Positions 8,138 through 16,231 of a stretch of 64,000 nt of DNA are shown piece after piece. The translations under genes and the position numbers were made by a program. The stretch's first letter is position 1. Every line of letters begins with the position of its first letter. Source of the DNA: Bosea vaviloviae (lineage in GTDB: Bacteria; Pseudomonadota; Alphaproteobacteria; Rhizobiales; Beijerinckiaceae); NCBI RefSeq assembly GCF_001741865.1, contig NZ_CP017147.1, positions 620,001-684,000 on the forward strand, in the 5' to 3' direction. The notes beneath the pieces were generated by a model. It was not told the DNA's origin. It was given only the letters and a program-made list of their open reading frames with translations, and searched no databases.

Positions 8138-9568
8138 TCACCGCAGCACGGCTTGCGGCACGTCATAGGCCTGGAACGAGGCCCAGTGCAGCTCGACATC
8201 GGCGCGAAACAGCCCGCGCGTGATGCCCGAGACGAGCTTGGGCACCGCCGTGGTCATCGCGTTGATCGAGGAACCGGACGCTCCGAAGCTCATCGTCGAG
8301 GCAATGGTGAAGAGATGGATGTCGCCGATCCAGGGCGTCGCGCCCGGTACGCGCTCGGTCAGCGCGTAATCATCGCCGAGATAGGGGAAGCGGCCGAGCC
8401 GCTCGTCACGCTCGGCCGTCGGCGGCGCATAGCGGTCCGCCCAGGAGGCGATGTTGCCGGCAAAGCCCGCAAGCTCCGGCCGCACGGAGAGGTCGATCTC
8501 GATACCGGCCGCAGCGATGACGAAATCGACCGTGAGCGAGCCTTGCGGCGTCGCGATCTCGACACCGCCAGGCCCGTCGATCGCGCTCAGAGCAGGCGCG
8601 CCGAGATGCAGGGAAAAGGCGTCGTGGCGGGCGCAGCGGTCATAGGTCGCTTGCGGAAACCCCTCCCGCAGCGCCAGGACGGCGCTCATGAAACGCCAGC
8701 GCCAGGCATCGTCGAGGTCGCTGAGATGGCGAAGGAAACCGCGAAAGGTCAGCCAGCGATAGGGCTGGATCACTTGCGCCTCGGGCCGGCGGCAGAGCAG
8801 ATGCACCTGCGCCGCCCCGGCCTCCAGCGCTGTCGCGGCATTGTCGAAAGCCGACGCGCCGGCCCCGATCACCGCGACGCGCTTGCCCGCAAGCGCGGCG
8901 AAATCGATCGGCTCGGCGCAATGCGCGCTGCGTGAGGCCGGCAGCGCCATCAGCGGCGCCGGCATGGTCCAGTCGCCCAGGCTCTCCTGCCCGGTTGCGA
9001 GCACGATCTTGCGGGCATGCAGCGTCTCGGCCTTGCCGCCGCTGCTTAGCGTCACGGCCAGCAGCCCGCCGGCGGGGGCGATATCGACCACCTCCGCCTC
9101 GTTGCGGACGGGGATGCCGACGACATGGCGAAACCAACCAAGATAATCCGCCCAGTGTCCTTTCGAGATCAACGCCAGCTCATCCCAGCTTTCGAGACCG
9201 AATTTGGCTTCGTGCCAGGATTGGTAGGTCAGGCTCGGCACATCGAGATCGGGGCCGGTGAAATCCTTCGGGCTGCGCAACGTATGCATGCGCGCATAGG
9301 AGCGCCATGGCCCTTCCTGCCCCGCAGCCGCCTTGTCGAGCACCAGGATGTTGGTGACTTGCGAGCGCTGCAGGCCGAAGGCTGTCGCCAGCCCCGACTG
9401 GCCGCCCCCGACCACGATCACGTCATAGGCCGGCTTGCCGTCCGGCCCCGGAACCGGCTCGAGCCAGGGCGCGCTGGGATGGGCGGTGCGGGCGAGATCG
9501 GCGGCGATGCGGCTCTCGAGAACCGATAATCCGTCATGCTTCATGGCAACATCCCATGCAGTGATCAT
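8138..9568 (-). CDS. Flavin-containing monooxygenase-like FAD/NAD(P)-binding oxidoreductase
   Basis: A 476-residue flavoprotein with two Rossmann motifs: FAD-binding VVGGGQSGLA around residues 52-61 and NAD(P)-binding VIGAGASAFDNAATAL near the middle. The stretch MHTLRSPKDFTGPDLDVPSL resembles bacterial flavin monooxygenases of the N-hydroxylase/HpyO-type urate hydroxylase group. It probably oxygenates a small nitrogenous substrate using NAD(P)H and O2. It starts 12 bp after the SDR stop. An ATG at 9544 is an alternative start with slightly better spacing to a GGGAT stretch. Calling it a urate hydroxylase would be over-interpretation. Confidence 0.8.
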   Translation of the reverse strand: MITAWDVAMKHDGLSVLESRIAADLARTAHPSAPWLEPVPGPDGKPAYDVIVVGGGQSGLATAFGLQRSQVTNILVLDKAAAGQEGPWRSYARMHTLRSPKDFTGPDLDVPSLTYQSWHEAKFGLESWDELALISKGHWADYLGWFRHVVGIPVRNEAEVVDIAPAGGLLAVTLSSGGKAETLHARKIVLATGQESLGDWTMPAPLMALPASRSAHCAEPIDFAALAGKRVAVIGAGASAFDNAATALEAGAAQVHLLCRRPEAQVIQPYRWLTFRGFLRHLSDLDDAWRWRFMSAVLALREGFPQATYDRCARHDAFSLHLGAPALSAIDGPGGVEIATPQGSLTVDFVIAAAGIEIDLSVRPELAGFAGNIASWADRYAPPTAERDERLGRFPYLGDDYALTERVPGATPWIGDIHLFTIASTMSFGASGSSINAMTTAVPKLVSGITRGLFRADVELHWASFQAYDVPQAVLR

Positions 9569-9580
9569 GCCGGAAACCGG

Positions 9581-10342
9581 TCACGCGGCAAGCCAGCCGC
9601 CATCGACCACCAGCGTCGTCCCGGTGCTGAACGAGGAGGCCTCGCTGGCGAGATAGAGCGCGGCTTGCGCCACCTCCTCGGCGCGGCCGAAGCGCTTCAT
9701 CGCATGGCGGTTGCGCGAGGCCTCGCGCAGCGGCTCGGGTTCGGCATGGCGGGCAAAACTGCGCCGCAGCATCGGCGTGTCGATCGCGCCTGGAGCGATC
9801 GCGTTCACGCGGATGCCGTCTCCGGCATAGTCCAGCGCCATCGTCCGGGTCAGGCTGAGGATCGCCCCCTTGGCCGCGATATAGGCGCTGTTGCCGCGCC
9901 CGCCGGCCAGAGCCAGCTGCGAGGCGAAGGTCACGATCGCACCGCCACCCCGCCGCTGCATCGCCGGGATCACAGCCTTGGCGAAGAGGAAGGTGCCGCC
10001 GACATTGGCGCGGAAGACGGCGTCCCAATCCTCGGGCGTGGTCGTCGTCACCGTGCCGCCGCAGGAAAAGCCGGCGGCCGTCACCAGAACGTCGATACGG
10101 CCGAAGCGCGCGAGGACCTGTTCCGCGACGCCATCGGCGAAGCCCGGCAAGCCGACATCGCCGATATGAGCGCAAGCCTGCCCACCGGCCTCGATGATCA
10201 GCGCCACCGCCGCCTGCGCAGCCTCGGCATCGCGATCGACGACTGCGACGCAAGCGCCTTCGCGAGCAAAGAGCAGCGCGCTCGCCTGCCCGATGCCCGA
10301 GCCGGCGCCGGTCAGCAGAGCGACCTTTCCCCCAAGCTTCAT
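9581..10342 (-). CDS. Short-chain dehydrogenase/reductase (SDR)
   Basis: A 253-residue classical SDR. It has cofactor motif TGAGSGIG (residues 11-18), catalytic Tyr and Lys in SAYIAAKGA, PGAIDTPM, and the C-terminal VVDGGWLAA. The usual NNAG is TAAG here. The ATG at 10342 was chosen over one 24 bp upstream because it has an AAGGAGCT ribosome site 8 bp before it. It is co-directional with the epimerase (30-bp gap) and the flavin monooxygenase (12-bp gap), so it probably oxidises or reduces a hydroxyl of the same imported compound. Confidence 0.88.
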   Translation of the reverse strand: MKLGGKVALLTGAGSGIGQASALLFAREGACVAVVDRDAEAAQAAVALIIEAGGQACAHIGDVGLPGFADGVAEQVLARFGRIDVLVTAAGFSCGGTVTTTTPEDWDAVFRANVGGTFLFAKAVIPAMQRRGGGAIVTFASQLALAGGRGNSAYIAAKGAILSLTRTMALDYAGDGIRVNAIAPGAIDTPMLRRSFARHAEPEPLREASRNRHAMKRFGRAEEVAQAALYLASEASSFSTGTTLVVDGGWLAA

Positions 10343-10372
10343 CGCCCGAGCTCCTTCATCGTCCAAATCCCT

Positions 10373-11356
10373 TCACCGCCCAAGCCCCCGGCCATGCATC
10401 CACCACCAGGCGGCCAGTGCATTCGCTGACTCCGCTACACCGGTTGCGGCCTCCCAGCCGAATTCCTCGCTCATCCGCAAAGTGGACAGCGGCGCGCGGT
10501 CGCCCGGCCCGTGCAGGTCGATCGTTGCCGCCTCGCCGGGCTCAGCCAGGCGGCAGATGAAACCGGGAAAATTGGCTGCCAGCGCCTGCCCCCACTCCAG
10601 GGCCGCGAAGCGCCGCGCCGTCGAAATGTTGTAGAGCCGATGACGCAAGGCTGGCGCGCCCGCCAGGATCCGCACCGCCTCGGCGAGATCGGGCGCGTAG
10701 ATCCAGTCGCGCAGGCCTGGTCGGGGCAGGATCGCGGGCTCGTCCTTCCCAGCAGCAGCGAGGATCTGGCTTTGCGGGCTCAGTGTGTCGCGCACGCCCG
10801 TCGCACGCTCCCAGGGGCCGAAGACGCCGCTGAGCCGCAAGGAGACCAGATCGAGCCCCCAGAGATCGGCCAGCCGCCCGCCGACGCGCTCGCTCGCCCA
10901 TTTGCTGATCGCATAGAGGCTGACCGGATCGCCCGGCGTCTCCTCGTCGAGCTCCTGATAGCGCTCTCCGGCCACCCCATAAGCAGCGGCCGAACTCAGA
11001 TTGACGATGCGCCGGACACCCGCAGCCCGCGCCGCCTCCAGGATCGGCACCTGAGCAAGCAGATTGACCTGCAGGATCGTCTCCGGGTCGCGTGCATCGC
11101 GCGCCGCGCCGGCGGTGATCGCAGCGCCCATGATGACGACGTCCACGCCGGGCTGCACCACCTCGGCAATCGCCATCTTGTCGGTGACGTCCCCCTGGAT
11201 AGCGGTCAAGCGCCCCGGCAGCCGGGAAAAAGCCTTCCGGGTGGCAGCAGGCAACGCCATGCGGTCGAACACAACAACGTCGTCGCCTTTCATCAACATC
11301 GCCTCCGCGATGTTGAGCCCGACGAAACCGACACCGCCAAAGACCAGGATTCTCAA
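10373..11356 (-). CDS. NAD-dependent epimerase/dehydratase family protein
   Basis: A 327-residue extended-SDR protein. It has N-terminal ILVFGGVGFVG (the GxxGxxG cofactor loop), catalytic YAISK near residue 150, and a LRLSGVFGPWE segment typical of sugar-nucleotide epimerase-like enzymes. The proposed start is TTG at 11356, with AAGGGG just upstream, because it places the Rossmann fold at the N-terminus. A GTG at 11371 is the alternative. It heads the minus-strand group epimerase-SDR-monooxygenase-importer. The substrate is unknown and many relatives do not act on sugar nucleotides. Confidence 0.82.
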   Translation of the reverse strand: MRILVFGGVGFVGLNIAEAMLMKGDDVVVFDRMALPAATRKAFSRLPGRLTAIQGDVTDKMAIAEVVQPGVDVVIMGAAITAGAARDARDPETILQVNLLAQVPILEAARAAGVRRIVNLSSAAAYGVAGERYQELDEETPGDPVSLYAISKWASERVGGRLADLWGLDLVSLRLSGVFGPWERATGVRDTLSPQSQILAAAGKDEPAILPRPGLRDWIYAPDLAEAVRILAGAPALRHRLYNISTARRFAALEWGQALAANFPGFICRLAEPGEAATIDLHGPGDRAPLSTLRMSEEFGWEAATGVAESANALAAWWWMHGRGLGR

Positions 11357-11596
11357 GAAACGCCCCTTCACACAGCTTGCACGCGACGGCGGCCGACCTA
11401 AGCCTTCAACCGTGCCGCCCACAAGCGTGACCGGTCCCGATCATGCCCGCATCTTCGGCGCGGCGGCGAAAATTTCGCCCATCCCGGCCGCGCCCGCCGC
11501 AGAACCGGGCCGGCATGTCGCATTGCATCGGCGCGAACCATGGTCTAGGCGTCGCGCGACACCTGCAGAGGCAGCGCGCCACCCGCCGCCACGCCT

Positions 11597-11675
11597 GGAG
11601 CAGGATGCGAAAAGTGGGAACCGGTTTTTCGCATAGATCAGCTTTCACCTTCGGTGAGAGACGGTTTCAGACATT
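11597..11675. repeat. Partial R2 repeat in a 374-bp gap
   Basis: GAGCAGGATGCGAAAAGTGG...CCGGTTTTTCGCAT followed by the GGTGAGAGACGG arm matches half of the R2 family. The surrounding gap 11357-11730 is the 5' region between the leftward importer operon and the rightward small gene. No other gene or clear site was found in it. Confidence 0.65.
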
Positions 11676-11730
11676 GGCACTTTAGCCGCCGCATCGCGCG
11701 GCCCGTCCATTTTCCGAAAGGACCCCCATC

Positions 11731-11988
11731 ATGGCCCGCAAGAAATCGAAGCCGCTCGATGCCGAATTCGTGATGTTCGACGTCGTCTATACCGACGGCT
11801 CGCGCCGCTCCAACCGACGGGTGCCGACCGCACTCCTCGGCGGCCTCGACGGCGACGAGCCGGCGCGCGACGCCATCATGGAGCAGGACCGCGCCATCGC
11901 CGAGAAATCCGGCATGCCGGCGCTGGAAATCGCTACGCTTGCCCGTTCGGGCAAGGTCGTGGAGAAACCTGGGCGCAAGGTCGGCTAA
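11731..11988 (+). CDS. Conserved hypothetical small protein
   Basis: An 85-residue basic protein beginning MARKKSKPLDAEFVMFDVVY. It has a TDGSRRSNRRVP stretch and a second half rich in acidic residues and alanine (DEPARDAIMEQDRAIAEKSG). No signal peptide or membrane segment is seen. An AAAGGAC ribosome site sits before the ATG. No family is recognised. The compositional contrast of a basic N-terminus and acidic helix could suit a small nucleic-acid- or protein-binding factor, but this is a guess. It stands alone between the importer operon and a lipoprotein gene. Confidence 0.65.
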   Translation: MARKKSKPLDAEFVMFDVVYTDGSRRSNRRVPTALLGGLDGDEPARDAIMEQDRAIAEKSGMPALEIATLARSGKVVEKPGRKVG

Positions 11989-12062
11989 ACAATGGCGCGC
12001 CCAAGGCGACCGAGTATTCCCATGACGATCGAGACTGCTTAAACCAACAGGCGCGGTTGTTC

Positions 12063-12090
12063 TTGACCTGCAACGGCGTGTGTATTTTAA
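12063..12090 (+). promoter_or_regulatory. Candidate sigma-70-type promoter of the small lipoprotein
   Basis: TTGACC at 12063-12068 and TTTTAA at 12085-12090 are separated by 16 bp in an otherwise GC-rich stretch, about 37 bp before the lipoprotein ATG. Seen by inspection only. Confidence 0.4.
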
Positions 12091-12127
12091 GTCCTTGCTC
12101 CATTGGGAGGCTGAAAAGGAAAAATTG

Positions 12128-12430
12128 ATGCGTACCCTTCTCATCGTTGGCGCGCTGGCCGCCGTACTTGCTGGCTGCCAGACGCGGCAGGAATCACTGG
12201 CTGATGCCGAAATCACCTGCGAGTCGCAGGGCTTCCGCCCCGGCACCCGCGCCTATCAGCAGTGCCGCTCGGCCAACTTCACCGAGAACCGTCGCGCTTC
12301 GAACGAAGCCGGCAGCGCTGTTGCGGCCGGCGTCGCCGCCGGCGTCATCGGCGGTGCGCTCATCGCCGCTGACAACCGCTCCTATTACGGCCGCGGTTAC
12401 TACGGCCGCCGTGGTTACGGCTGGTATTGA
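12128..12430 (+). CDS. Small lipoprotein with glycine/tyrosine-rich tail
   Basis: A 100-residue protein with lipobox LAGC (MRTLLIVGALAAVLAGC), so it is predicted to be lipidated at Cys17. The mature region has two cysteines (ITCESQG and YQQCRSANF), then an alanine/glycine-rich segment that could insert in a membrane (AVAAGVAAGVIGGALIAA). It ends in a YYGRGYYGRRGYGWY tail. The layout is common in small Hyphomicrobiales envelope lipoproteins of unknown role. The ATG at 12128 was chosen for the AAAAGGAAAA ribosome site and signal peptide. It has its own candidate promoter and a strong terminator. Confidence 0.8.
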   Translation: MRTLLIVGALAAVLAGCQTRQESLADAEITCESQGFRPGTRAYQQCRSANFTENRRASNEAGSAVAAGVAAGVIGGALIAADNRSYYGRGYYGRRGYGWY

Positions 12431-12486
12431 TAGCTGAACACCGACGAGCCCGTCTGATCTGACAGGCTTGTCGATGTCAAAAACAA

Positions 12487-12517
12487 AACCCCGCGGCCGA
12501 AAGGCTGCGGGGTTTTT
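12487..12517. terminator. Rho-independent terminator after the small lipoprotein
   Basis: A 12-bp stem with one mismatch (12487-12498 with 12503-12514) around a GAAA tetraloop, followed by TTT. It lies 57 bp after the stop codon. Confidence 0.85.
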
Positions 12518-12524
12518 CGTGGCT

Positions 12525-12582
12525 CGAGCGTTTTCGAGCGAAGTGGACGCCGGGTCGCGTGAAGGAAACGCGACAAAACTAA
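12525..12582. repeat. Dispersed palindromic repeat, family R1 (short copy)
   Basis: Contains GAGCGTTTTCGAGCGAAGTG, GACGCCGGG and AAACGCGACAAAA. It is shorter than the copies at 1971 and 63172 and lies between two convergent genes. Confidence 0.75.
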
Positions 12583-12595
12583 AGGGCTGGGTCCG

Positions 12596-13207
12596 TCAGC
12601 GCTTCGGTGCGGGCCGTTTGCGCGCGGGAGCCGCCTCGCTCGACGAGCCCAGCAATGATCCGAGCGCATAGACCGCTAACCCGATCCCTAACATCGCTGC
12701 GATCGGCTCCTTCTGAGCCCGCTGCGCGATCATCCGGCCGCCATAGCCGGCATAGTCGCGCGCATCGCCACTATGGGCGTTCAGCCATTGCTGGCTGCTC
12801 TTCAGCGCGCCCTCGCCTGACTTGGCTGCGTCCTTGCCGTAATCACCGAGCAGGCCACGCAGCCTATCGAAATCGGGCTGGTAGCGCTCCCAGCGCGACG
12901 CGGGAGGTGAGCGCAGGCTCGCCCAGGCGATCAATCCGATGCCCAGCGCGCCCAGCCCGAACGCGACGACGGGATTGCGCTCGACCACGCGTATCACCGC
13001 CTGGCCGCCCTCGCGGGCGGTCTCGACCGGATCGATATCCGTCAAGGCGTCCTTGGCACGGTAGTAGCCCCCCTTGACCGTCTCCGTCGCCTTGTCGGCG
13101 ACATCGGCGGCCTTGGCACGCAGGCCGTTGGTCGCATTGTCGATCTCGTCACCGGCTTCGTCCCAGCCTTTCGGCGTGTCGGGCGGAAACTTGTTCATGG
13201 TCGCCAT
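12596..13207 (-). CDS. Membrane-anchored hypothetical protein (DUF3618-like layout)
   Basis: A 203-residue protein. It starts MATMNKFPPDTPKGWDEAGD, continues with an Ala/Lys/Asp-rich amphipathic stretch (AKAADVADKATETVKGGYYRAKDAL), and has two hydrophobic segments (NPVVAFGLGALGIGLIAWASL near 95 and AAMLGIGLAVYALGSLLG near 180) and a basic tail (ARKRPAPKR). ElaB/DUF3618-type stress proteins share a helical amphipathic domain plus a membrane anchor. The start at 13207 has GGAGGT 6 bp upstream; an ATG at 13198 is also in frame. Function is unknown. It is probably an inner-membrane protein. Confidence 0.7.
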   Translation of the reverse strand: MATMNKFPPDTPKGWDEAGDEIDNATNGLRAKAADVADKATETVKGGYYRAKDALTDIDPVETAREGGQAVIRVVERNPVVAFGLGALGIGLIAWASLRSPPASRWERYQPDFDRLRGLLGDYGKDAAKSGEGALKSSQQWLNAHSGDARDYAGYGGRMIAQRAQKEPIAAMLGIGLAVYALGSLLGSSSEAAPARKRPAPKR

Positions 13208-13422
13208 TGCGAACCTCCTTCCATACACAGATCCAAGTTCAATGAACGAAGCAGCGATGCGAGAGTTCCGCCCGGCGGAAAGCACGCGTCGCATCGACGC
13301 CCGTTTCCGCCCTTCGCGAGCCCCTTACACGTGGCGCGGGCCCGCGCGCAAAGCCTTGCCGGCAAAGGCTTGTTTCGGACGGCACCCGGTCATGACAGCG
13401 CCAAGATTGAATGGGATTCAGC

Positions 13423-13464
13423 ATCGTCCATCCCAATCGAGCAATCATCCATCCCAATCGAGAA
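13423..13464. repeat. Two-copy 21-bp tandem repeat in a 5' leader
   Basis: TCCATCCCAATCGAG occurs at 13427-13441 and again at 13448-13462 (period 21 bp), directly before the ribosome site of the 70-aa gene. It may be a simple duplication; no regulator is known for it. Confidence 0.6.
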
Positions 13465-13474
13465 GGAGACGCTC

Positions 13475-13687
13475 ATGCAAACACAGCACCTCCAGATCAC
13501 CCGCCCTGGCGTAATGTCGGACCCGGAATGGATCGCCCTCGAGAGCATCGACGAGCAGACCACCCATTTCATCTTCGACGATGACATGCTGGTCGTGCTA
13601 AAGGATCGCGGCCTCGTCGAGCCGCTCGGCGGGCGCTGGCTCGTCACCGAACATGGCCAGAAGGCGCTGAACGAGCGCAACCTTTAG
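13475..13687 (+). CDS. Conserved hypothetical small protein (70 aa)
   Basis: Begins MQTQHLQITRPGVMSDPEWI and ends LVTEHGQKALNERNL. The second half (LVVLKDRGLVEPLGGRWLVTEHGQKAL) looks like a winged-helix-type wing and helix, as in small DNA-binding or YjhX-like proteins, but no family is certain. An AGAAGGAG ribosome site precedes the ATG. Upstream in-frame codons are repeat-like and were not included. It is a single gene bordered by repeats. Confidence 0.65.
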   Translation: MQTQHLQITRPGVMSDPEWIALESIDEQTTHFIFDDDMLVVLKDRGLVEPLGGRWLVTEHGQKALNERNL

Positions 13688-13801
13688 AGCATTGCGCGAA
13701 AAACTGGGCACCGGCTTTTCGCGTGAGCAATGCTCTAAGCTTTTAGAATCGATCACGTTCGTCGCATTCGGGCGTTTCCGTCCGAAGGCGACGCGATCTG
13801 A
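13688..13801. repeat. Composite palindromic repeat, family R3 (boxes A and B)
   Basis: Box A (13688-13737) is a hairpin running from AGCATTGCGCGAAAAACTGG to TTTTCGCGTGAGCAATGCTC around an ACCGG core. Box B (about 13745-13801) contains GATCACG, GCATTCGG and CGTCCGAA arms. The same two boxes recur at 52849-52999 and 54061-54174. No gene is seen in the gap 13688-13930. Confidence 0.8.
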
Positions 13802-13930
13802 GCCCACTCTCCTCTGGCCCGCCCAGCCTTCGCAGCCTATCCTTCATCCCGACGCGACTGCACGTGCCGCTGGAACTCTGGCGACCCTAGTGTGGGCGCG
13901 TCTGCCGCCGCCCCTTCGACTGCGAATCCC

Positions 13931-14251
13931 ATGGCCAAGCCTGTCAGCATCACGATTTCCCATGAACTCGGCCGCGAGGCCGCGCTCGCACGCATCCGTG
14001 GCGGCGTCGACCGCATCCGCGACAAGCTCGGCATGGTGAAGATGCAGCTCGTCGAGGAGGAGTGGCGCGACGACACGCTGGATTTCGGCGTGGCCGCGCT
14101 GGGCTATACGGTGCGGGGCAGCCTCACCGTCGAGGAGAGGCTGGTGCGCGTCGAGATGATGCTGCCCTGGGTGCTGGCGACATTCGCCGAGGCGCTGAAG
14201 CTTGGCGTCGAGAAGCAGGGTCGCGTCCTGCTGGACAAGCCAAAGGCCTGA
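13931..14251 (+). CDS. Polyhydroxyalkanoic acid system family protein
   Basis: A 106-residue protein starting MAKPVSITISHELGREAALARI. Its features are HELGREAALARIRGGVDRIRDKL near the N-terminus and SLTVEERLVRVEMMLPWVLATFAEALKLGVEKQGRVLL at the C-terminus. This matches the PHA_gran_rgn family found around polyhydroxyalkanoate genes and elsewhere. The fold is a small SRPBCC/ribosome-association-like domain and its biochemical role is unclear. The ATG at 13931 was chosen; a GTG at 13892 would add a low-complexity extension. No pha synthase is in the window, though 3-hydroxybutyrate dehydrogenase lies 11 kb away. Confidence 0.75.
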   Translation: MAKPVSITISHELGREAALARIRGGVDRIRDKLGMVKMQLVEEEWRDDTLDFGVAALGYTVRGSLTVEERLVRVEMMLPWVLATFAEALKLGVEKQGRVLLDKPKA

Positions 14252-14421
14252 GGCCGCCTGGCGGAAACGCCACCTCGCCCCCGTCGAAAGCGCTCTGAAA
14301 AGACCGCCTCAAGGTTGAAATTGCGCGACCCAGACGCCATGCTTCGAGTGCTCTCTCGAGCCACCATCTGCCTTCCGTAATCCTGCCGCCTTCCGCAATC
14401 CTGCCGCCTTCTGGAGACCTG

Positions 14422-16152
14422 ATGCATCCTGGCCCGCTGATCGCCATTCTCGTCGCGGGCCTGTGCCTCGCCTTCATCTTCGGAGCGCTTGCTCAGAAGC
14501 TGCGCTTCTCTCCCCTGGTCGGCTATCTCCTCGCCGGCGTCGCAGTCGGGCCCTTCACGCCCGGTTTCGTCGCCGATCAGGGCCTCGCCAACGAACTGGC
14601 CGAGATCGGCGTCATCCTGCTGATGTTCGGCGTCGGCCTGCATTTCTCGCTGAAGGATCTGCTCTCGGTCAAAACCATCGCGGTCCCCGGCGCTCTCGTC
14701 CAGATCGCGGTGGCGACCTTGCTCGGCCTGGGCCTGGCGCTTTCGCTCGGCTGGGGTTGGGTCGCAGGTCTCGTCTTCGGGCTCGCGCTCTCGGTCGCCA
14801 GCACCGTCGTGCTGCTGCGCGCGCTCCAGGAGCGCCGACTGGTCCAGACCGAGAAAGGCAAGATCGCGGTCGGCTGGCTGATCGTCGAGGACCTCGCCAT
14901 GGTGCTGGCGCTCGTCCTGATCCCGACCATCGCCGACGCCCTGAACGGCGCCAGGCCGGGTACGCCCGTTCCGCTCTCCGGGCAGTTCGACCTCGGCCTC
15001 TGGGGCGTGCTGGGGCTGACGCTCGCCAAGGTCGTGGCCTTCATCGCCTTCATGCTCATCGTCGGGCGGCGCGTCATCCCCTGGGTGCTGCATTGGGTCG
15101 CCCATACCGGCTCGCGCGAGCTGTTCAGGCTCGCAGTGCTGGCGCTGGCGCTCGGCGTCGCCTTCATGGCGGCGAGCCTGTTCGGCGTCTCGTTTGCGCT
15201 CGGCGCCTTCTTCGCCGGCATGATCTTGAACGAATCGCCATTGAGCCAGCGCGCCGCCGAGGAATCGCTGCCGCTGCGCGACGCCTTCGCGGTGCTGTTC
15301 TTCGTCTCCGTCGGCATGCTGTTCGACCCCGGCATCCTGCTGCGCGCGCCGCTGCCCTTGCTGGCGACACTCGCCATCATCCTGTTTGGCAAATCGCTCG
15401 CCGCCTGGCTGATCGTGCGTGCCTTTGGCCGCTCGAATGCCGTCGCCCTGACCATTTCGGCGTCGCTGGCGCAGATCGGCGAGTTCTCCTTCATTCTGGC
15501 GGGCCTGGGCGTCTCGCTGGCGATCCTGCCCGAACAGGGCCGCGACCTGATCCTGGCGGGCGCGATCCTCTCGATCCTGCTCAACCCGGTGCTGTTTGCG
15601 ATCATCGAGCGCTTCACGACGGAGGCGAGCTCGGCGAAGCCCAAGCCGAGCGCCGCCAAGCCGGAGCCCGAGCCGGAACCCGAGCGCGACATCGTCGCCA
15701 CCAGCTTGAGCGATCACATGGTCGTCGTCGGCTATGGCCGGGTCGGCGCGCTCCTGGGAGCGGGCCTAGTGGCGCAGGGCGAGATCCTCCTCGTCATCGA
15801 GGAACAGCCCGAAGCCATCGCCATAGCCAGGGACCAGGGCGCCGCGGTGCTCGTCGGCAACGCCGCCGATCCAGGCGTGCTGGCAGCCGCCGGCCTGGCG
15901 CGGGCGCGGCGGCTCTTCGTCGCCATTCCCGAGAGCTTCGAGGCCGGCCAGGTCTGCGAACAGGCGCGACGCGACAATCCCGAATTGCCGATCATCGCCC
16001 GCGCCCATTCCGACGCGGCCGTCGAGCATCTGACCAAATGCGGCGCGAGCCTGACGATCATGGGCGAGGCGGAAATCGCCCGCGCCATGCTGGCGCTATG
16101 CGAGAAGCCCGCCGTGAATGGCGACGCCTCTGCGGACAAGCAACTGGTTTAA
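14422..16152 (+). CDS. ybaL: Kef/YbaL-type cation:proton antiporter, CPA2 family
   Basis: A 576-residue inner-membrane transporter. The N-terminal ~390 residues form a CPA2 exchanger domain with about 12 hydrophobic segments, including LVGYLLAGVAVGPFTPGFV, an ELAEIGVILLMFGVGL helix and the conserved GAFFAGMILNES. A short charged linker (AKPKPSAAKPEPEPEPERD) joins it to a C-terminal TrkA-N/RCK domain beginning DHMVVVGYGRVG near residue 431, which senses nucleotides. Length and order fit YbaL (KefB-type without KefF). It likely exchanges K+ or Na+ for protons. It is monocistronic and convergent with the next gene; a perfect palindrome separates them. Confidence 0.9.
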   Translation: MHPGPLIAILVAGLCLAFIFGALAQKLRFSPLVGYLLAGVAVGPFTPGFVADQGLANELAEIGVILLMFGVGLHFSLKDLLSVKTIAVPGALVQIAVATLLGLGLALSLGWGWVAGLVFGLALSVASTVVLLRALQERRLVQTEKGKIAVGWLIVEDLAMVLALVLIPTIADALNGARPGTPVPLSGQFDLGLWGVLGLTLAKVVAFIAFMLIVGRRVIPWVLHWVAHTGSRELFRLAVLALALGVAFMAASLFGVSFALGAFFAGMILNESPLSQRAAEESLPLRDAFAVLFFVSVGMLFDPGILLRAPLPLLATLAIILFGKSLAAWLIVRAFGRSNAVALTISASLAQIGEFSFILAGLGVSLAILPEQGRDLILAGAILSILLNPVLFAIIERFTTEASSAKPKPSAAKPEPEPEPERDIVATSLSDHMVVVGYGRVGALLGAGLVAQGEILLVIEEQPEAIAIARDQGAAVLVGNAADPGVLAAAGLARARRLFVAIPESFEAGQVCEQARRDNPELPIIARAHSDAAVEHLTKCGASLTIMGEAEIARAMLALCEKPAVNGDASADKQLV

Positions 16153-16169
16153 AACCGCCCGGACCACGT

Positions 16170-16206
16170 CGTCATCCTGGGCGACCATAGGTCGCCCAGG
16201 ATGACG
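16170..16206. terminator. Perfect palindrome between convergent genes
   Basis: A 17-bp perfect inverted repeat (CGTCATCCTGGGCGACC) around ATA, between the antiporter gene and the convergent amidohydrolase gene. It has the CGTCAT...ATGACG ends of the other palindromic repeats, so it is both a repeat-family member and a plausible bidirectional transcription barrier. No T-tract follows. Confidence 0.6.
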
Positions 16207-16231
16207 GAGCGCGCCGGGCAATCGCCTGCAT

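Noticed and set aside
14104..15717. A minus-strand open frame of about 537 codons opposite the YbaL antiporter
   Set aside because: It is a repetitive Asp/Glu/Gln/Arg shadow; the plus-strand gene is a clear CPA2 transporter.
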